DNA of 64,000 nt from positions 1 through 64,000 of the forward strand of contig CAVFZY010000015.1 in assembly GCA_963627135.1 (NCBI GenBank), in the 5' to 3' direction. Shown piece after piece: positions 51,221 through 60,596 of the stretch; within the stretch, counting starts at the first letter, position 1, and every line of letters begins with the position of its first letter. The position numbers and the translations under genes were made by a program. The notes beneath the pieces are model-generated. The model was not told where the DNA came from, did no database searches, and saw only the letters and a program-made list of their open reading frames with translations. Source of the stretch: CAG-103 sp963627135. Lineage in GTDB: Bacteria; Bacillota; Clostridia; Oscillospirales; Oscillospiraceae.

Positions 51221-51583
51221 ATGGCATTTATCCGTAAGCTCACCGACACTCCAGAGTGTCAGGAGCATGTCCGGGGCGGCGCAGGCTACCTCGAGCGCTA
51301 TCCGCTCCTCTCCCCGGAGGAGATGCTCGGCGCTGGCTCACTCTGCGCCCGTCTCGTGCTGCAGCCCGGCTGTGAAGTTGGCGAGCACACCCACCACGGC
51401 AACTATGAAGTGTACTACTTCCTTTCCGGCCACGGTATTTACCGCAGCAACGGCGAGACGACGACCGTGGACGCCGGCACCGTGACCTTCACGGGCGACG
51501 GCGAAAGTCATTTCCTGCGCAACGACGGCCCCGAGCCGCTGGAGTTTTTGGCCCTTGTGCTCAATCTCCCCGTGCAGGCATAA
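51221..51583 (+). CDS. Cupin-domain protein
   Basis: A 120-residue single-domain cupin. Motif 1 reads GCEVGEHTHHGNYEVYYFLSG (split: GCEVGEHTHHG, NYEVYYFLSG) with the metal-binding histidines and glutamate, and motif 2 includes DAGTVTFTGDGESHFLRN. Small cupins of this type bind a metal and a small ligand, or act as isomerases or sensors. The substrate is unknown. The start follows TAGGAGG. It is a monocistronic gene with a terminator at 51606. Confidence 0.88.
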   Translation: MAFIRKLTDTPECQEHVRGGAGYLERYPLLSPEEMLGAGSLCARLVLQPGCEVGEHTHHGNYEVYYFLSGHGIYRSNGETTTVDAGTVTFTGDGESHFLRNDGPEPLEFLALVLNLPVQA

Positions 51584-51605
51584 ACAACGGAAATGAAAAG
51601 CAATC

Positions 51606-51640
51606 AGCGGGCATCCATCCATCGGATGCCCGCTGATCTT
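51606..51640. terminator. Bidirectional terminator
   Basis: AGCGGGCATCC-ATCC-ATCGGATGCCCGCT between the cupin gene and the converging nfnB. Confidence 0.75.
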
Positions 51641-51650
51641 ATGTATGCAC

Positions 51651-53063
51651 TTATTTACCCTGAATGTATGCGTCGATGGCAGCGGCGGCCTTCTTGCCGG
51701 CACCCATCGCCTTGATGACGGTGGCCGCACCGGTGACGGCGTCGCCGCCGGCGAACACGCCGTCCTTCATGGTGGTCACGGTGTCGTCCTGGACGACGAT
51801 GCCGCCGCGATCGCTGTACGCGAGGTCCGGCGTCGCCTTGCGCAGCAGCGGGTTGGGGGAGGTGCCAATCGCCATGATGACGGAGTCGCAGGCCATCTCA
51901 AACTCGCTGCCCGGCACTTCGATCGGACGGCGGCGGCCCTTCTCGTCAGGCTCGCCGAGCTCCATGCGGATGCACCTGAGGCCGCGGACCCAGCCATTTT
52001 CGTCGGCCAGGATCTCGACGGGGTTGCACAGCAGGGAGAAGTTGATGCCCTCTTCCTTCGCGTGCTCGTACTCTTCCTTGCGGGCGGAGAGCTCCTCCTC
52101 GCCGCGGCGGTACACGACCGTCACGTCCGCGCCCAGACGCTTGGCGCAGCGCGCGGCGTCCATGGCGACGTTGCCTGCGCCGACGACGGCCGTCACGTGG
52201 ATGGGCATGAGCGGGGTGTCGTAGCGCTCGTCATACGCATGCATGAGATTGATGCGGGTGAGAAATTCGTTGGCGGAGAACACACCGCAGTAGCTCAGAC
52301 CCGGGATGTTCTGGAACTTCGGCAGACCGGCACCGGAGCCGATGAACACGGCCTCGTACTTGTCGTCGCCGAGGAGCTTCTCTTCGTCCTTGCCGAGCAG
52401 TTCGTCGATACTCATGCACTTGCCGATGGTCGCGTCGCACACGATGTTGACGCCCATGGCCACGAGCTTGTCGATCTCCTTCTGCACGATGGCCTTCGGC
52501 AGACGGAACTCGGGGATGCCGTAAGCCAGCACGCCGCCGGCCTTGTGGAAGTGCTCATAGACGGTCACGTCGTAGCCGAGCTTGGCCAGGTCGCTCGCAC
52601 AGGCGAGGCCGGACGGTCCGGAGCCGATGACCGCGACGCGGTGGCCGTTGGTGGCGATCTTCTCGGGCATCTCGTCGGCGTTCTCGCGGTTCCAGTCGGC
52701 GACAAAGCGCTCCAGACGGCCGATGCCGACGGACTCGCCCTTGATGCCGCGCACGCACTTACTCTCGCACTGCTTCTCCTGCGGGCAGACACGGCCGCAG
52801 ATGGCGGGCAGGGAGCTGTCCTCGAGGATTTTGTGGTAAGCGCCCTTGAAGTCCTGCTCACGGACGCGGGCGATAAACTGCGGGATCTTGACATTGACCG
52901 GGCAGCCCTGCATGCAGGCGGGCTTTGGACAATTCAGGCAGCGGTTGGCCTCGTCGACCGCCATCTCGACGGTGTAGCCAAGTGCGACTTCTTCAAAATT
53001 CTTATTGCGGACGTTCGGATCCTGCTCCGGGATCGGATTCTTTTTGGGAGACATATTCGCCAT
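51651..53063 (-). CDS. nfnB: NfnB-type glutamate synthase small-subunit-like oxidoreductase
   Basis: A 470-residue protein of the GltD/NfnB family. N-terminal iron-sulfur cysteines (CLNCPKPACMQGCPVNV and CGRVCPQEKQCESKC), an FAD dinucleotide fold (VAVIGSGPSGLACASDLA), an NADPH fold (VVGAGNVAMDAARCAKRLG) and C-terminal GVFAGGDAVTGAATV. With the upstream NfnA-like gene it should form NfnAB, which bifurcates electrons between NADPH, NAD+ and ferredoxin. The start at 53063 is preferred from GGAGGAG at 8 bases. It overlaps or abuts nfnA. Without a GltB gene nearby, a true glutamate synthase role is unlikely. Confidence 0.92.
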   Translation of the reverse strand: MANMSPKKNPIPEQDPNVRNKNFEEVALGYTVEMAVDEANRCLNCPKPACMQGCPVNVKIPQFIARVREQDFKGAYHKILEDSSLPAICGRVCPQEKQCESKCVRGIKGESVGIGRLERFVADWNRENADEMPEKIATNGHRVAVIGSGPSGLACASDLAKLGYDVTVYEHFHKAGGVLAYGIPEFRLPKAIVQKEIDKLVAMGVNIVCDATIGKCMSIDELLGKDEEKLLGDDKYEAVFIGSGAGLPKFQNIPGLSYCGVFSANEFLTRINLMHAYDERYDTPLMPIHVTAVVGAGNVAMDAARCAKRLGADVTVVYRRGEEELSARKEEYEHAKEEGINFSLLCNPVEILADENGWVRGLRCIRMELGEPDEKGRRRPIEVPGSEFEMACDSVIMAIGTSPNPLLRKATPDLAYSDRGGIVVQDDTVTTMKDGVFAGGDAVTGAATVIKAMGAGKKAAAAIDAYIQGK

Positions 53064-53065
53064 GA

Positions 53066-53959
53066 TCACTTCTCCTCCTTTTTCTGCGCGGCTTCCTCTG
53101 CGTCGGCCATGGCCTGCAGATTGCAGTAGTGGTGGCGGCGCTGAAACACCTTCTGCTCCTGGGCCTCATAGATCTTGGAACGGGCGATCGCCTCGTCGAA
53201 GTCGACGAGGTGGCCGTCAAACTCCGGCCCGTCGACGCAGGTGAACTTCATCTTGCCGTCCACGGTCAGGCGGCAGCCGCCGCACATACCGGAACCGTCG
53301 ATCATGATGCAGTTCATATCGACCATTGTGGCCACGCCGTATTCCTTCGTGATCTGGCAGACGAACTTCATCATCGGCAGCGGGCCGATGCAGATGCAGT
53401 GGTCGTACTGCTTGCCCTCGGCCTTGGCCTTCTCGAGCAGCTCCTTGAGCTTGACGGTCGTGAAGCCCTTCTCGCCGTAGGTGCCGTCGTCGGTCATCAT
53501 GTACAGATGATCGCAGCAGGCGCGCATCTCGTCCTCGAGTACGACAATGCCCTTCGTGCGGAAGCCCGCGATGATGTCGACATCGCAGCCGAGGCGGTGC
53601 GCCTCCTTGGCCTGCGGCCACGCGATGGCGCAGCCGGAGCCGCCGCCGACGACCACGACCTTGTGCATGTCGTCGAACTCGGCGGGGTTGCCGAGCGGGC
53701 CGACGACATCGGCCACATAGTCGCCGGCCTTCTTGCCGGCGAGCAGGGCCGTCGTGCTGCCGACGCGCTGCATGATGACCGACACGGTGCCGGCCTCGCG
53801 ATCGTAGGAAGAGATCGTGATGGGCATGCGCTCGCCGAACTCGTCGACGCGGAACATCAGGAACTGACCCGGCTGCGCCTTGCGGGCGACGAGCGGGGCC
53901 TCAAACGTGACGCGGAACATATTGTCAGATAATCTTTCGTTATTGACGATTTTGAACAT
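53066..53959 (-). CDS. nfnA: NfnA-type ferredoxin-NADP+ reductase subunit
   Basis: A 297-residue FAD/NAD-binding and [2Fe-2S] protein of the PyrK/NfnA type. It contains the FAD motif ERMPITISSYDRE, the nucleotide-binding VVVVGGGSGCAIAWPQ and the cluster motif SGMCGGCRLTVDGK with a downstream cysteine in FTCVDGPEFDGH. The C-terminal acidic/basic tail is typical of sulfide dehydrogenase/Nfn subunits. It forms the NADH-binding half of NfnAB with the next gene. The start at 53959 follows GAGGTGA; a GTG at 53968 is the alternative. Confidence 0.92.
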   Translation of the reverse strand: MFKIVNNERLSDNMFRVTFEAPLVARKAQPGQFLMFRVDEFGERMPITISSYDREAGTVSVIMQRVGSTTALLAGKKAGDYVADVVGPLGNPAEFDDMHKVVVVGGGSGCAIAWPQAKEAHRLGCDVDIIAGFRTKGIVVLEDEMRACCDHLYMMTDDGTYGEKGFTTVKLKELLEKAKAEGKQYDHCICIGPLPMMKFVCQITKEYGVATMVDMNCIMIDGSGMCGGCRLTVDGKMKFTCVDGPEFDGHLVDFDEAIARSKIYEAQEQKVFQRRHHYCNLQAMADAEEAAQKKEEK

Positions 53960-54315
53960 GAAAATCACCTCAAGGCATTATTATAGCCGAATCGCAAATT
54001 TTGCACAAGAGAGAAACGAAAAATCTAAATTTTAACATACAAATTGACGAAAAACTGTGGACTTGCACAAAATTTTCCCTGCACTTTTGAGCAGAAAAGC
54101 GGATGCTTTTGCGGGGAAATTGCAGAAAATTGCCGAGTTATGCGGTGTGTTTTGATTCGAAAATGGCGGAAAATGGCCCCTCCGGAGTCAAAAGGAAGCC
54201 GCCTGCCCCGGTCGGGGCAGGCGGCGGATGTGCGGGTGGGGGTCATCCGGGACGGCCGCTTCGCGCGGTTACGCGCACGGCTGCGCGGCACAGTTTCCCA
54301 GCGCGGCGGGCGCGC
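53960..54315. other. Intergenic stretch between nfnA and phosphoketolase
   Basis: About 350 bases. The part near nfnA is AT-rich and contains its promoter zone (TTGTAT/TAAAAT-like strings on the minus strand, not assigned precisely). The remainder holds the phosphoketolase terminator. I see no gene on either strand. Confidence 0.5.
54198..54225 (-). terminator. Terminator of the phosphoketolase gene
   Basis: GCCGCCTGCCCC-GGTC-GGGGCAGGCGGC, followed on the minus strand by TTCCTTTTG. Confidence 0.7.
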
Positions 54316-56709
54316 TCAGCGCTCGGAGCTCGTGGCGGCGCTGGTGCTGCCGGTCCACTGCCAGTTGGCGATCTCGGGCAGGTCCACACCGTGCGCGGCG
54401 ATATATTGCCGGTGCTCGACGAGCTTGTCGCGCATCTGCTGCACGGCGTAGGCACCGCGGTTGCCGAGCTGCGGCAAGCGCTTGACGACGTCGATGACGA
54501 GGTGGAAGCGGTCGAGCTCGTTGAGCACGCGCATGTCAAACGGCGTCGTGATCGTGCCCTCCTCGACGTAGCCGCAGACGAACATGTTCTGGTTATGGCG
54601 GGTGTACGTCAGCTCGTGGATGAGCTTCGGGTAGCCGTGGAAGGCGAAGATGACGGGCTTGTCCTTCGTGAAGATGAGGTCGTAGTCCTCGTCCGTGAGG
54701 CCGTGCGGGTGGTCCGCATGCGGCTGCAGCTTCATCAGATCGACCACGTTCACGACGCGCACGCGCACCTCCGGCAGCTTCTCGCGCAGGATGGTCACGG
54801 CGGCGAGCGTCTCGAGCGTGGGCGTGTCGCCGCAGCAGGCCATGACGACATCGGGCTCCGTTCCCTGGTCGCTGCTGGCCCACTCCCAGATGCTCACGCC
54901 CTGCGTGCAGTGGCGCACGGCCTGCTCCATGGTCAGCCACTGCGGCCGCGGGTGCTTGGAGGCCACGATGACGTTGATATAGTTCCGGCTGCGGATGCAG
55001 TGGTCAAAGCAGCTCAGGAGGCAGTTTGCGTCCGGCGGCAGATAAATGCGCACGACGTCGGCCTTCTTATTCGACACGTGGTCAAGGAAACCGGGGTCCT
55101 GGTGCGTGAAGCCGTTGTGGTCCTGCTGCCACACGTTCGAGGCGAGCACGTAGTTGAGCGAGGCAATGTCCTGCCGCCATGGCAGCTGGTTGCAGACCTT
55201 CAGCCACTTGGCGTGCTGCGCGACCATGGAGTCCACGATGCGGATGAAGGCCTCGTAGCTGTTGAAAAAGCCGTGGCGGCCGGTGAGCAGGTAGCCCTCG
55301 AGCCAGCCCTCGCACATGTGCTCCGAGAGCATGGAGTCCATGACGCGGCCGTCCGGGTCGAGAAACTCGTCATTGTCCGTCGCCTCGGCGACCCAGCGGC
55401 GGCCCGTGACCTCAAACACCGGGCTCAGGCGGTTGGAGGCCGTCTCGTCGGGGGCGAAGATGCGGAAGTTGCGCGCGTCCATGTTCTCGCGCATGATATC
55501 GCGCACGAACGCGCCGAGCACGGTCATGTCCTGCGCCTCGACGGCGCCGGGCGCCGGCACGGGCTGCTCATAGCTGCGGAAGTCCGGTATGCGCAGCTCG
55601 CGCAGCAGCAGTCCGCCGTTGGCGTGGGGATTCGCGCCCATGCGGCGCTGCCCCTTCGGCGCGAGGGCCTGCAGCTCGGGGATGAGCGTGCCGTTGTCGT
55701 CAAAGAGTTCCTCTGGGTGGTAGCTGCGCAGCCATTCCTCGAGCTGCACGAGGTGCTCGGGCCTGTCCATCGCGATCGGCACCTGGTGCGCGCGGAACGA
55801 CCCCTCCACCTGCTTGCCGTCCACTTCCTTCGGGCCGGTCCAGCCCTTCGGCGCGCGGAACACGATCATCGGCCAGTAGGGGCGCGTGGTGTCGTGCGCG
55901 GTGCGCGCGTGCTGCTGGATGGCGTGGATCTCCTCGATGGCCCAGTCCATTGTCTCGGCCATCTTCGCGTGCATCTCGGCGGGGTCGTCACCCTCGACGA
56001 AGCGCGGCTCCCACCCGCAGCCGCGGAAGAACATCTCGAGTTCCTCGTGGCTGATGCGGGAAAAGAGTGTGGGGTTGGCGATCTTGAAGCCGTTGAGGTG
56101 CAGGATCGGCAGCACCGCGCCGTCCGTGATGGGGTTGACGAACTTGTTGCCGTGCCACGCGGTGGCGAGCGGGCCGGTCTCGGCCTCACCGTCGCCGACG
56201 ACGCAGGCGGCAATCAGGCCGGGGTTATCCATCACGGCGCCGAAGGCGTGCGCGAGCGAGTAACCCAGCTCGCCGCCCTCGTGGATGGAGCCCGGCGTCT
56301 CGGGCGCGACATGGCTCGGGATGCCGCCGGGGAACGAAAACTGCTTGAACAGGCGCTGCATGCCGGCCGCGTCGCGCGTGATGTTCGGGTACACGTCGGT
56401 GTACGAGCCGTCGAGATAGTCCTGCGCGACCATGGCGTTGCCGCCGTGGCCCGGGCCGGAGAGATAGATCATGTCGAGGTCGTATTCGTTGATGACGCGG
56501 TTGAGGTGCGTGTAAATGAAGTTCTGGCCGGGCACAGTGCCCCAGTGGCCGACGATCTTCTTCTTGATGTCGCGCTCGGTCAACCGCCGGCGCAGCAGCG
56601 GGTCGTCGAGCAGATAGAGCTGGCAGGCGGACAGATAGTTTGCCGCGCGCCACCAGGCGTCCATTTTGGCCAGCAGCTCCGGTGTGGGTGCAAACGCTTC
56701 GTTTTTCAT
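54316..56709 (-). CDS. xfp: Xylulose-5-phosphate/fructose-6-phosphate phosphoketolase
   Basis: A 797-residue thiamine-diphosphate enzyme that splits xylulose-5-P or fructose-6-P with phosphate to give acetyl phosphate. Signature blocks include YLSACQLYLLDDPLL, GHWGTVPGQNFIYTHLNR, SGPGHGGNAMVAQ, the ThDP-binding VVGDGEAETGPLATAW, GYLLTGRHGFFNSYEAF and HNGFTHQDPGFLDH. Length matches Xfp. It provides acetyl phosphate without redox cost and complements the hydrogenase/Nfn redox genes. The start at 56709 follows AAGGAGG; an upstream frame extension lacks support. Confidence 0.96.
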   Translation of the reverse strand: MKNEAFAPTPELLAKMDAWWRAANYLSACQLYLLDDPLLRRRLTERDIKKKIVGHWGTVPGQNFIYTHLNRVINEYDLDMIYLSGPGHGGNAMVAQDYLDGSYTDVYPNITRDAAGMQRLFKQFSFPGGIPSHVAPETPGSIHEGGELGYSLAHAFGAVMDNPGLIAACVVGDGEAETGPLATAWHGNKFVNPITDGAVLPILHLNGFKIANPTLFSRISHEELEMFFRGCGWEPRFVEGDDPAEMHAKMAETMDWAIEEIHAIQQHARTAHDTTRPYWPMIVFRAPKGWTGPKEVDGKQVEGSFRAHQVPIAMDRPEHLVQLEEWLRSYHPEELFDDNGTLIPELQALAPKGQRRMGANPHANGGLLLRELRIPDFRSYEQPVPAPGAVEAQDMTVLGAFVRDIMRENMDARNFRIFAPDETASNRLSPVFEVTGRRWVAEATDNDEFLDPDGRVMDSMLSEHMCEGWLEGYLLTGRHGFFNSYEAFIRIVDSMVAQHAKWLKVCNQLPWRQDIASLNYVLASNVWQQDHNGFTHQDPGFLDHVSNKKADVVRIYLPPDANCLLSCFDHCIRSRNYINVIVASKHPRPQWLTMEQAVRHCTQGVSIWEWASSDQGTEPDVVMACCGDTPTLETLAAVTILREKLPEVRVRVVNVVDLMKLQPHADHPHGLTDEDYDLIFTKDKPVIFAFHGYPKLIHELTYTRHNQNMFVCGYVEEGTITTPFDMRVLNELDRFHLVIDVVKRLPQLGNRGAYAVQQMRDKLVEHRQYIAAHGVDLPEIANWQWTGSTSAATSSER

Positions 56710-56754
56710 CGTGGAAACCTCCTTATATCCATAGGATGTGCCGTTTGGCACAGG

Positions 56755-58347
56755 TCATGCTTCGTTTTGCAGCGCAGAGAGTACGCTCTCAGCGCAGCGC
56801 AGCCCGTCCACGGCGGCGCTCGTGATGCCGCCGGCGTAGCCCGCGCCCTCGCCGCAGGGGTAGAGCCCGGGCACGCCGGTGCTGCACCGGTCTTCCCCGC
56901 GCACGATGCGCACGGGGCTGCTCGAGCGGGTCTCCGGCGCGGTGATCACGGCGTCCGGGTCATCAAAACAGCGCAGCTTTTTGCCGAAGGCGGGCAGCGC
57001 CTGCGCAAGCGTCGCCGTGATGCGCGCGGGCAGCACGTCGTGCAGGTCGCACCACGTCACGCCGGGGCGGTACGTCGGCTGCACGCGGCCGGGGCCGGTG
57101 CTCGCGCGCCCGGCGAGAAAGTCGCCCGCCAGCTGCGCCGGGGCGTGATAATTGCCGCCGCCGCGCGCAAAGGCGCGCTGCTCGATGCTGCGCTGCCAGT
57201 ACATGCCGCCGAGGGTGCTTTTATCCGGGAAGTCCTCCGGCCGCAGCGTCACGAGCACGGCGGCGTTGGCGTTTTCCCCGTCGCGGCGGGAGTTGCTCAT
57301 GCCGTTGGTGCACACGCCGCCCGCTTCCGACGCCGCAGCGAACACCTCGCCGCCCGGGCACATGCAGAACGTGTATGCGCTCGACCCGTCCGGCAGGTGG
57401 CAGGAGAGGGAATAGTCCGCCGCCGGCAGATGCTCCGCCGCCGCGCCATACTGCGCGGCGTTGATATCGGCCTGCCGGTGCTCGATGCGCACGCCCATGG
57501 AAAACGGCTTCGGCTCCATCGGCACGCCCTGCGTGTGCAGCATTTCAAACGTGTCGCGCGCGCTGTGGCCGATCGCGAGGATGACCTGCCGCGCCGGGAG
57601 CGTGTAGTCGCCCTTCGGCCCGGCCGCGGTCAGCGCCGCGATGTGTCCGTCCTGCGTGGACAGACCCGTCACGCGGTGGCCGAAGCGCACCTCGCCGCCG
57701 CGGTCGATGATCTCGCGCCGGAGGTTCTGCACGACCTCGACGAGCACGTCCGTGCCGATATGGGGCTTGGCGTCGTAGGTGATGTGCTCCGGCGCACCGT
57801 GCGCCGCGAATTCCGCCAGCACGAAGCCGATGCGCGCGTCGTGCGTGCCGGTGTTGAGCTTGCCGTCGGAAAATGTGCCTGCGCCGCCCTCGCCGAACTG
57901 CACGTTGCACTCCGGGTCGAACGGCCCGCCCGCGCGAAATGCCGCGATCTGCGCGCTGCGCGTTTTTGCGTCCGGCCCGCGCTCGAGCACGATGGGGCGT
58001 GCGCCCGCGCGCGCGAGCAGCAGCGCCGCGAACATCCCCGCCGGGCCGAAGCCCACAATCACGGGGCGCGTCTCCGGCGGTGCGATGTGCGCTATGGGGT
58101 AGGTCTTGTCCTGTACGAGCGCCGCGCCGCGGCAGCGGCGGACGAGCCGTCGCTCGTCCCCGTGCACGGTCACGCCCACGGTGTAAACATAGTGAATGTC
58201 GTCCTTTCGGCGCGCATCGAGCGACTTTTTGCGGATGCGCAGGGCGGCGATATCGCCGGGCTGCACTTTCAGCGCCCTGGCGGCAAGTGAAAGCAGCTGC
58301 GCCTCGTCTGCGCCGGGGGCGAGCTTCAGGTTCGAAATTGCGATCAT
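56755..58347 (-). CDS. FAD-dependent dehydrogenase of the NAD(P)/FAD family
   Basis: A 530-residue flavoprotein. An N-terminal small domain (1-95) with basic helices precedes an FAD Rossmann motif VIVGFGPAGMFAALLLARAG (split VIVGFGPAG, MFAALLLARAG). Further blocks are FGEGGAGTFSDGKLNT, ILAIGHSARDTFEML, CMCPGGEVFAAASE and the C-terminal GLYPCGEGAGYAGGITSA. This is the family of uncharacterised FAD-dependent dehydrogenases common in Firmicutes, probably acting on a small hydrophobic or polyprenyl-like substrate; no substrate is known. Its ATG overlaps the stop of the upstream gene (ATGA), so the two flavoproteins are co-translated. Confidence 0.85.
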   Translation of the reverse strand: MIAISNLKLAPGADEAQLLSLAARALKVQPGDIAALRIRKKSLDARRKDDIHYVYTVGVTVHGDERRLVRRCRGAALVQDKTYPIAHIAPPETRPVIVGFGPAGMFAALLLARAGARPIVLERGPDAKTRSAQIAAFRAGGPFDPECNVQFGEGGAGTFSDGKLNTGTHDARIGFVLAEFAAHGAPEHITYDAKPHIGTDVLVEVVQNLRREIIDRGGEVRFGHRVTGLSTQDGHIAALTAAGPKGDYTLPARQVILAIGHSARDTFEMLHTQGVPMEPKPFSMGVRIEHRQADINAAQYGAAAEHLPAADYSLSCHLPDGSSAYTFCMCPGGEVFAAASEAGGVCTNGMSNSRRDGENANAAVLVTLRPEDFPDKSTLGGMYWQRSIEQRAFARGGGNYHAPAQLAGDFLAGRASTGPGRVQPTYRPGVTWCDLHDVLPARITATLAQALPAFGKKLRCFDDPDAVITAPETRSSSPVRIVRGEDRCSTGVPGLYPCGEGAGYAGGITSAAVDGLRCAESVLSALQNEA

Positions 58348-59552
58348 CGGCACGCCCTCCCGGCCGCGCGGCCGCTGGCCCATGCCCACTGCAGGTTGTA
58401 GCCGCCGCAGTCGCCGTCGATGTCCAGCACCTCGCCGCAGGCGTACAGCCCGGGCACAAGAAGGCTTTCCATCGTCGCGGGGTCAAATTCGTCCGTGCGG
58501 ATGCCGCCGGCCGTGACCTGCGCGCTCTCGAAGCCCTCCGTGCCGCGCACCGGCAGTGCAAAGCCCTTCGCCGCGCGCACGAGCGCCTTGAGCTCCTGGT
58601 CCGTTACGTCGCTGAGCGGCCGCCCGCCGGGGATGGCGGCGTAGCGCAGCAGCATCTTGCCCACGCGGTTGTGTACCGTGCCGGTCAGCACCTCCTCGCA
58701 GGGGAGGGCGGGCGCGGCCGCGCGCCGCGCCTGCAAAAACGCGAGGCAGTCCTGCGCGCTGTGTTCGCGCAGCAGGTCGAGCGTCACGGTCTGGCCCTCG
58801 CCGCCGCAGCTTGCTGCGCGGGAGATCTCAAACACGGCCGGGCCGGACACACCCTTTTCTGTGAACTGCACCTCGCCCGCGCTGCGCGCGAGAATTTCCC
58901 GGCCGCGCGTGAGCGTCACGCGCGCGTCGGCGCGCACGCCCTTGAGCGTGCGGGGATAGGTCGGGTCGGTCGTCAGCTGCACGAGCGCGGGGTGCAGCGT
59001 CGTGCGCCGGTGACCGAGACTCTGCAGCAGGGCATACCCGTCGCGCACGCCGCCGGCCTTCGCCCCGGCCGCACCGCCGCACGCAATGATGACGCGGTCG
59101 GCGGGGACGCTGTCACCCTCCATCTCGATGACAAAGCCGTGCCCCTGCCGGCGCACGGCCGTCACGGCCTCGCCCGCGCGCAGGGTGATGTTCGGCTGCG
59201 CGAGCGCGAAGCGCAGCACATCCACGACACTGTTGGCCGCGTTCGAGAGCGGGTACACGCGCCCGCCCGGCTCCGTCACGGTCATGAGCCCGTGCGCGGC
59301 GAACCAGCGCAGCGCCGCCTCGGGCGGGAAGGCCGCGAGCGCCGGCACGGCAAAGTCCGGCTGCGTGCCGTGGTAGTTTTCGGGCGCGGTGCCGGTGTTT
59401 GTCAGGTTGCAGCGGCCGTTGCCGGTCACGGCGAGCTTGCGCCCCACGCGCGCCTGCCGCTCGAAGAGCAGAATTTCATTTTCCGGTTGCTCGGCGGCGG
59501 TCAGCGCGGCCATCATGCCGGACGCGCCCGCGCCGATGACTGCGATCGTCAT
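58344..59552 (-). CDS. HI0933/BaiN-like flavoprotein
   Basis: A 402-residue flavoprotein with the FAD motif IAVIGAGASGMMAALTAAE, the family signature GRKLAVTGNGRCNLTN and the C-terminal block GLYACGEVLDIDGDCGGYN with NLQWAWASG. This is the HI0933/YhiN/BaiN group; BaiN of Clostridium scindens acts in bile acid 7-dehydroxylation, but most members are of unknown substrate and no other bai gene is nearby, so that function should not be transferred. It is the first gene of a two-flavoprotein operon. Confidence 0.88.
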   Translation of the reverse strand: MTIAVIGAGASGMMAALTAAEQPENEILLFERQARVGRKLAVTGNGRCNLTNTGTAPENYHGTQPDFAVPALAAFPPEAALRWFAAHGLMTVTEPGGRVYPLSNAANSVVDVLRFALAQPNITLRAGEAVTAVRRQGHGFVIEMEGDSVPADRVIIACGGAAGAKAGGVRDGYALLQSLGHRRTTLHPALVQLTTDPTYPRTLKGVRADARVTLTRGREILARSAGEVQFTEKGVSGPAVFEISRAASCGGEGQTVTLDLLREHSAQDCLAFLQARRAAAPALPCEEVLTGTVHNRVGKMLLRYAAIPGGRPLSDVTDQELKALVRAAKGFALPVRGTEGFESAQVTAGGIRTDEFDPATMESLLVPGLYACGEVLDIDGDCGGYNLQWAWASGRAAGRACR

Positions 59553-59624
59553 GGCGATGCTCCGTTTCTATCGTTTTTCTCCCCTCATTAAATCACACTT
59601 TGCCCGCAAATACAAGAAAACGGA

Positions 59625-59953
59625 GGCACTCCCTGACGTTGCGCACACAGGCAATCGTCTTTGTGCCGTGCCACCCCATAAACCTTTTCCTCAAGGGGAA
59701 GGCTTGAATGGTGCACAATTCAAAGGTATCTGAGCAGCAGGGGAGCCCGAGGGGGCAAAGCCCGCCTCGGATGGAATCTGGCATCGCCTTTTGGCGATGC
59801 CTTCCCCTTCGAGGGGAAGGTGGCGCGGCGGTGCGCCGCGACGGATGAGGTGTCGTTGGATGCGGGACGCATTACCGGAACTGCTGGAGAGGAGCACGAC
59901 CTTTCCACCTCATCCGCCTCGCTCCGCTCAACGCCTTCTCCTCAAGGAGAAGG
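59625..59953. repeat. Compound dispersed repeat, copy 3
   Basis: The left part (59625-59706) carries CCTGACGTTGCGCACA and CCTTTTCCTCAAGGGGAAGG. The right part (59799-59953) is the clearest full element: hairpin CCTTCCCC/GGGGAAGG, a GC hairpin, ACGGATGAGGTG, a core of about 55 bases, CACCTCATCC and hairpin CCTTCTCC/GGAGAAGG. The 59553-60025 interval has no gene. Confidence 0.75.
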
Positions 59954-60025
59954 CGGCGGACATTCCAACCGCTCCGAAAAGAAGAAAGCGATAGATATGC
60001 GTCAGACACGCCCCCTGCAAGCAAA

Positions 60026-60062
60026 AAACGGCGGTAGCCAATTTGGCTGCCGCCGTTTTTCC
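60026..60062 (-). terminator. Terminator of the MarR gene
   Basis: AAAAACGGCGGTAGCC pairs with GGCTGCCGCCGTTTTT around AATTT; T and A tracts on both sides. Confidence 0.85.
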
Positions 60063-60072
60063 GGACGTGTGG

Positions 60073-60519
60073 TCACTTTTTCGGCACGTCGCACTCGGGC
60101 ATCAGCTCGTCGCTCATGACGGCCAGCACATGCTCGAATGTCGCCAGTTCCTCGGGTGTGAACCGCTCACGGATGCGCTCGAGCACGGTGTCGATATAGC
60201 TCTGCATGAGGCCGTTGTAGCAGTAGAACTTGTCCGACAGCTTCAGGTGGTATTCGCGCCGGTCGGTGTCGGAGTTCTCCTTGACGATGTAGCCCTTACG
60301 GATGAGGTTGTTGACTTTGTAGGTCGCATTGGACTGTGAGATGCCGAGAAAATCCGCAAATTGACCGATGGTCGGCGCGTCGAGCTCGTGGATGACCTCG
60401 ACGGAGAACGCCTCCATCGCGCTCAGCGAGCCCTCGCGCTCGCGCACCTGCGAAAACAGGCGGCGAAAAAATTGCAGCTTGAACTTCTCGTACACGCTCT
60501 GAAAATTCTGCTCCAGCAT
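60073..60519 (-). CDS. MarR-family transcriptional regulator
   Basis: A 148-residue winged-helix regulator with the MarR core IGQFADFLGISQSNATYKVNNLIRKGYI and the wing KENSDTDRREYHLKLS, flanked by dimerisation helices. This sub-type (SNATYKVN) is common in Clostridia, near fatty acid or stress genes, but no obvious target gene adjoins. The start at 60519 follows AGGGGGAA. It is monocistronic with a strong terminator. Confidence 0.9.
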   Translation of the reverse strand: MLEQNFQSVYEKFKLQFFRRLFSQVREREGSLSAMEAFSVEVIHELDAPTIGQFADFLGISQSNATYKVNNLIRKGYIVKENSDTDRREYHLKLSDKFYCYNGLMQSYIDTVLERIRERFTPEELATFEHVLAVMSDELMPECDVPKK

Positions 60520-60596
60520 CGGAAGTTCCCCCTTACTTCTTCGATTCGCACACATTTTCTTCTCTTTTTTACACCCTGGCACCGAAAAAGTAAAGA

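Noticed and set aside
51651..53063. Glutamate synthase small subunit
   Set aside because: No large subunit is adjacent, while an NfnA-type partner overlaps the gene, so NfnB is the better reading.
54103..58290. A very long open frame on the plus strand opposite phosphoketolase and the flavoprotein
   Set aside because: It mirrors two well-identified minus-strand genes; its composition (runs of Arg, Ala, His, Val) is what GC-rich antisense frames give, and it has no ribosome-binding site or family motif.
58344..59552. Bile acid dehydroxylation role for the BaiN-like flavoprotein
   Set aside because: The family is broad and no other bai gene is in the window, so only the fold assignment is kept.
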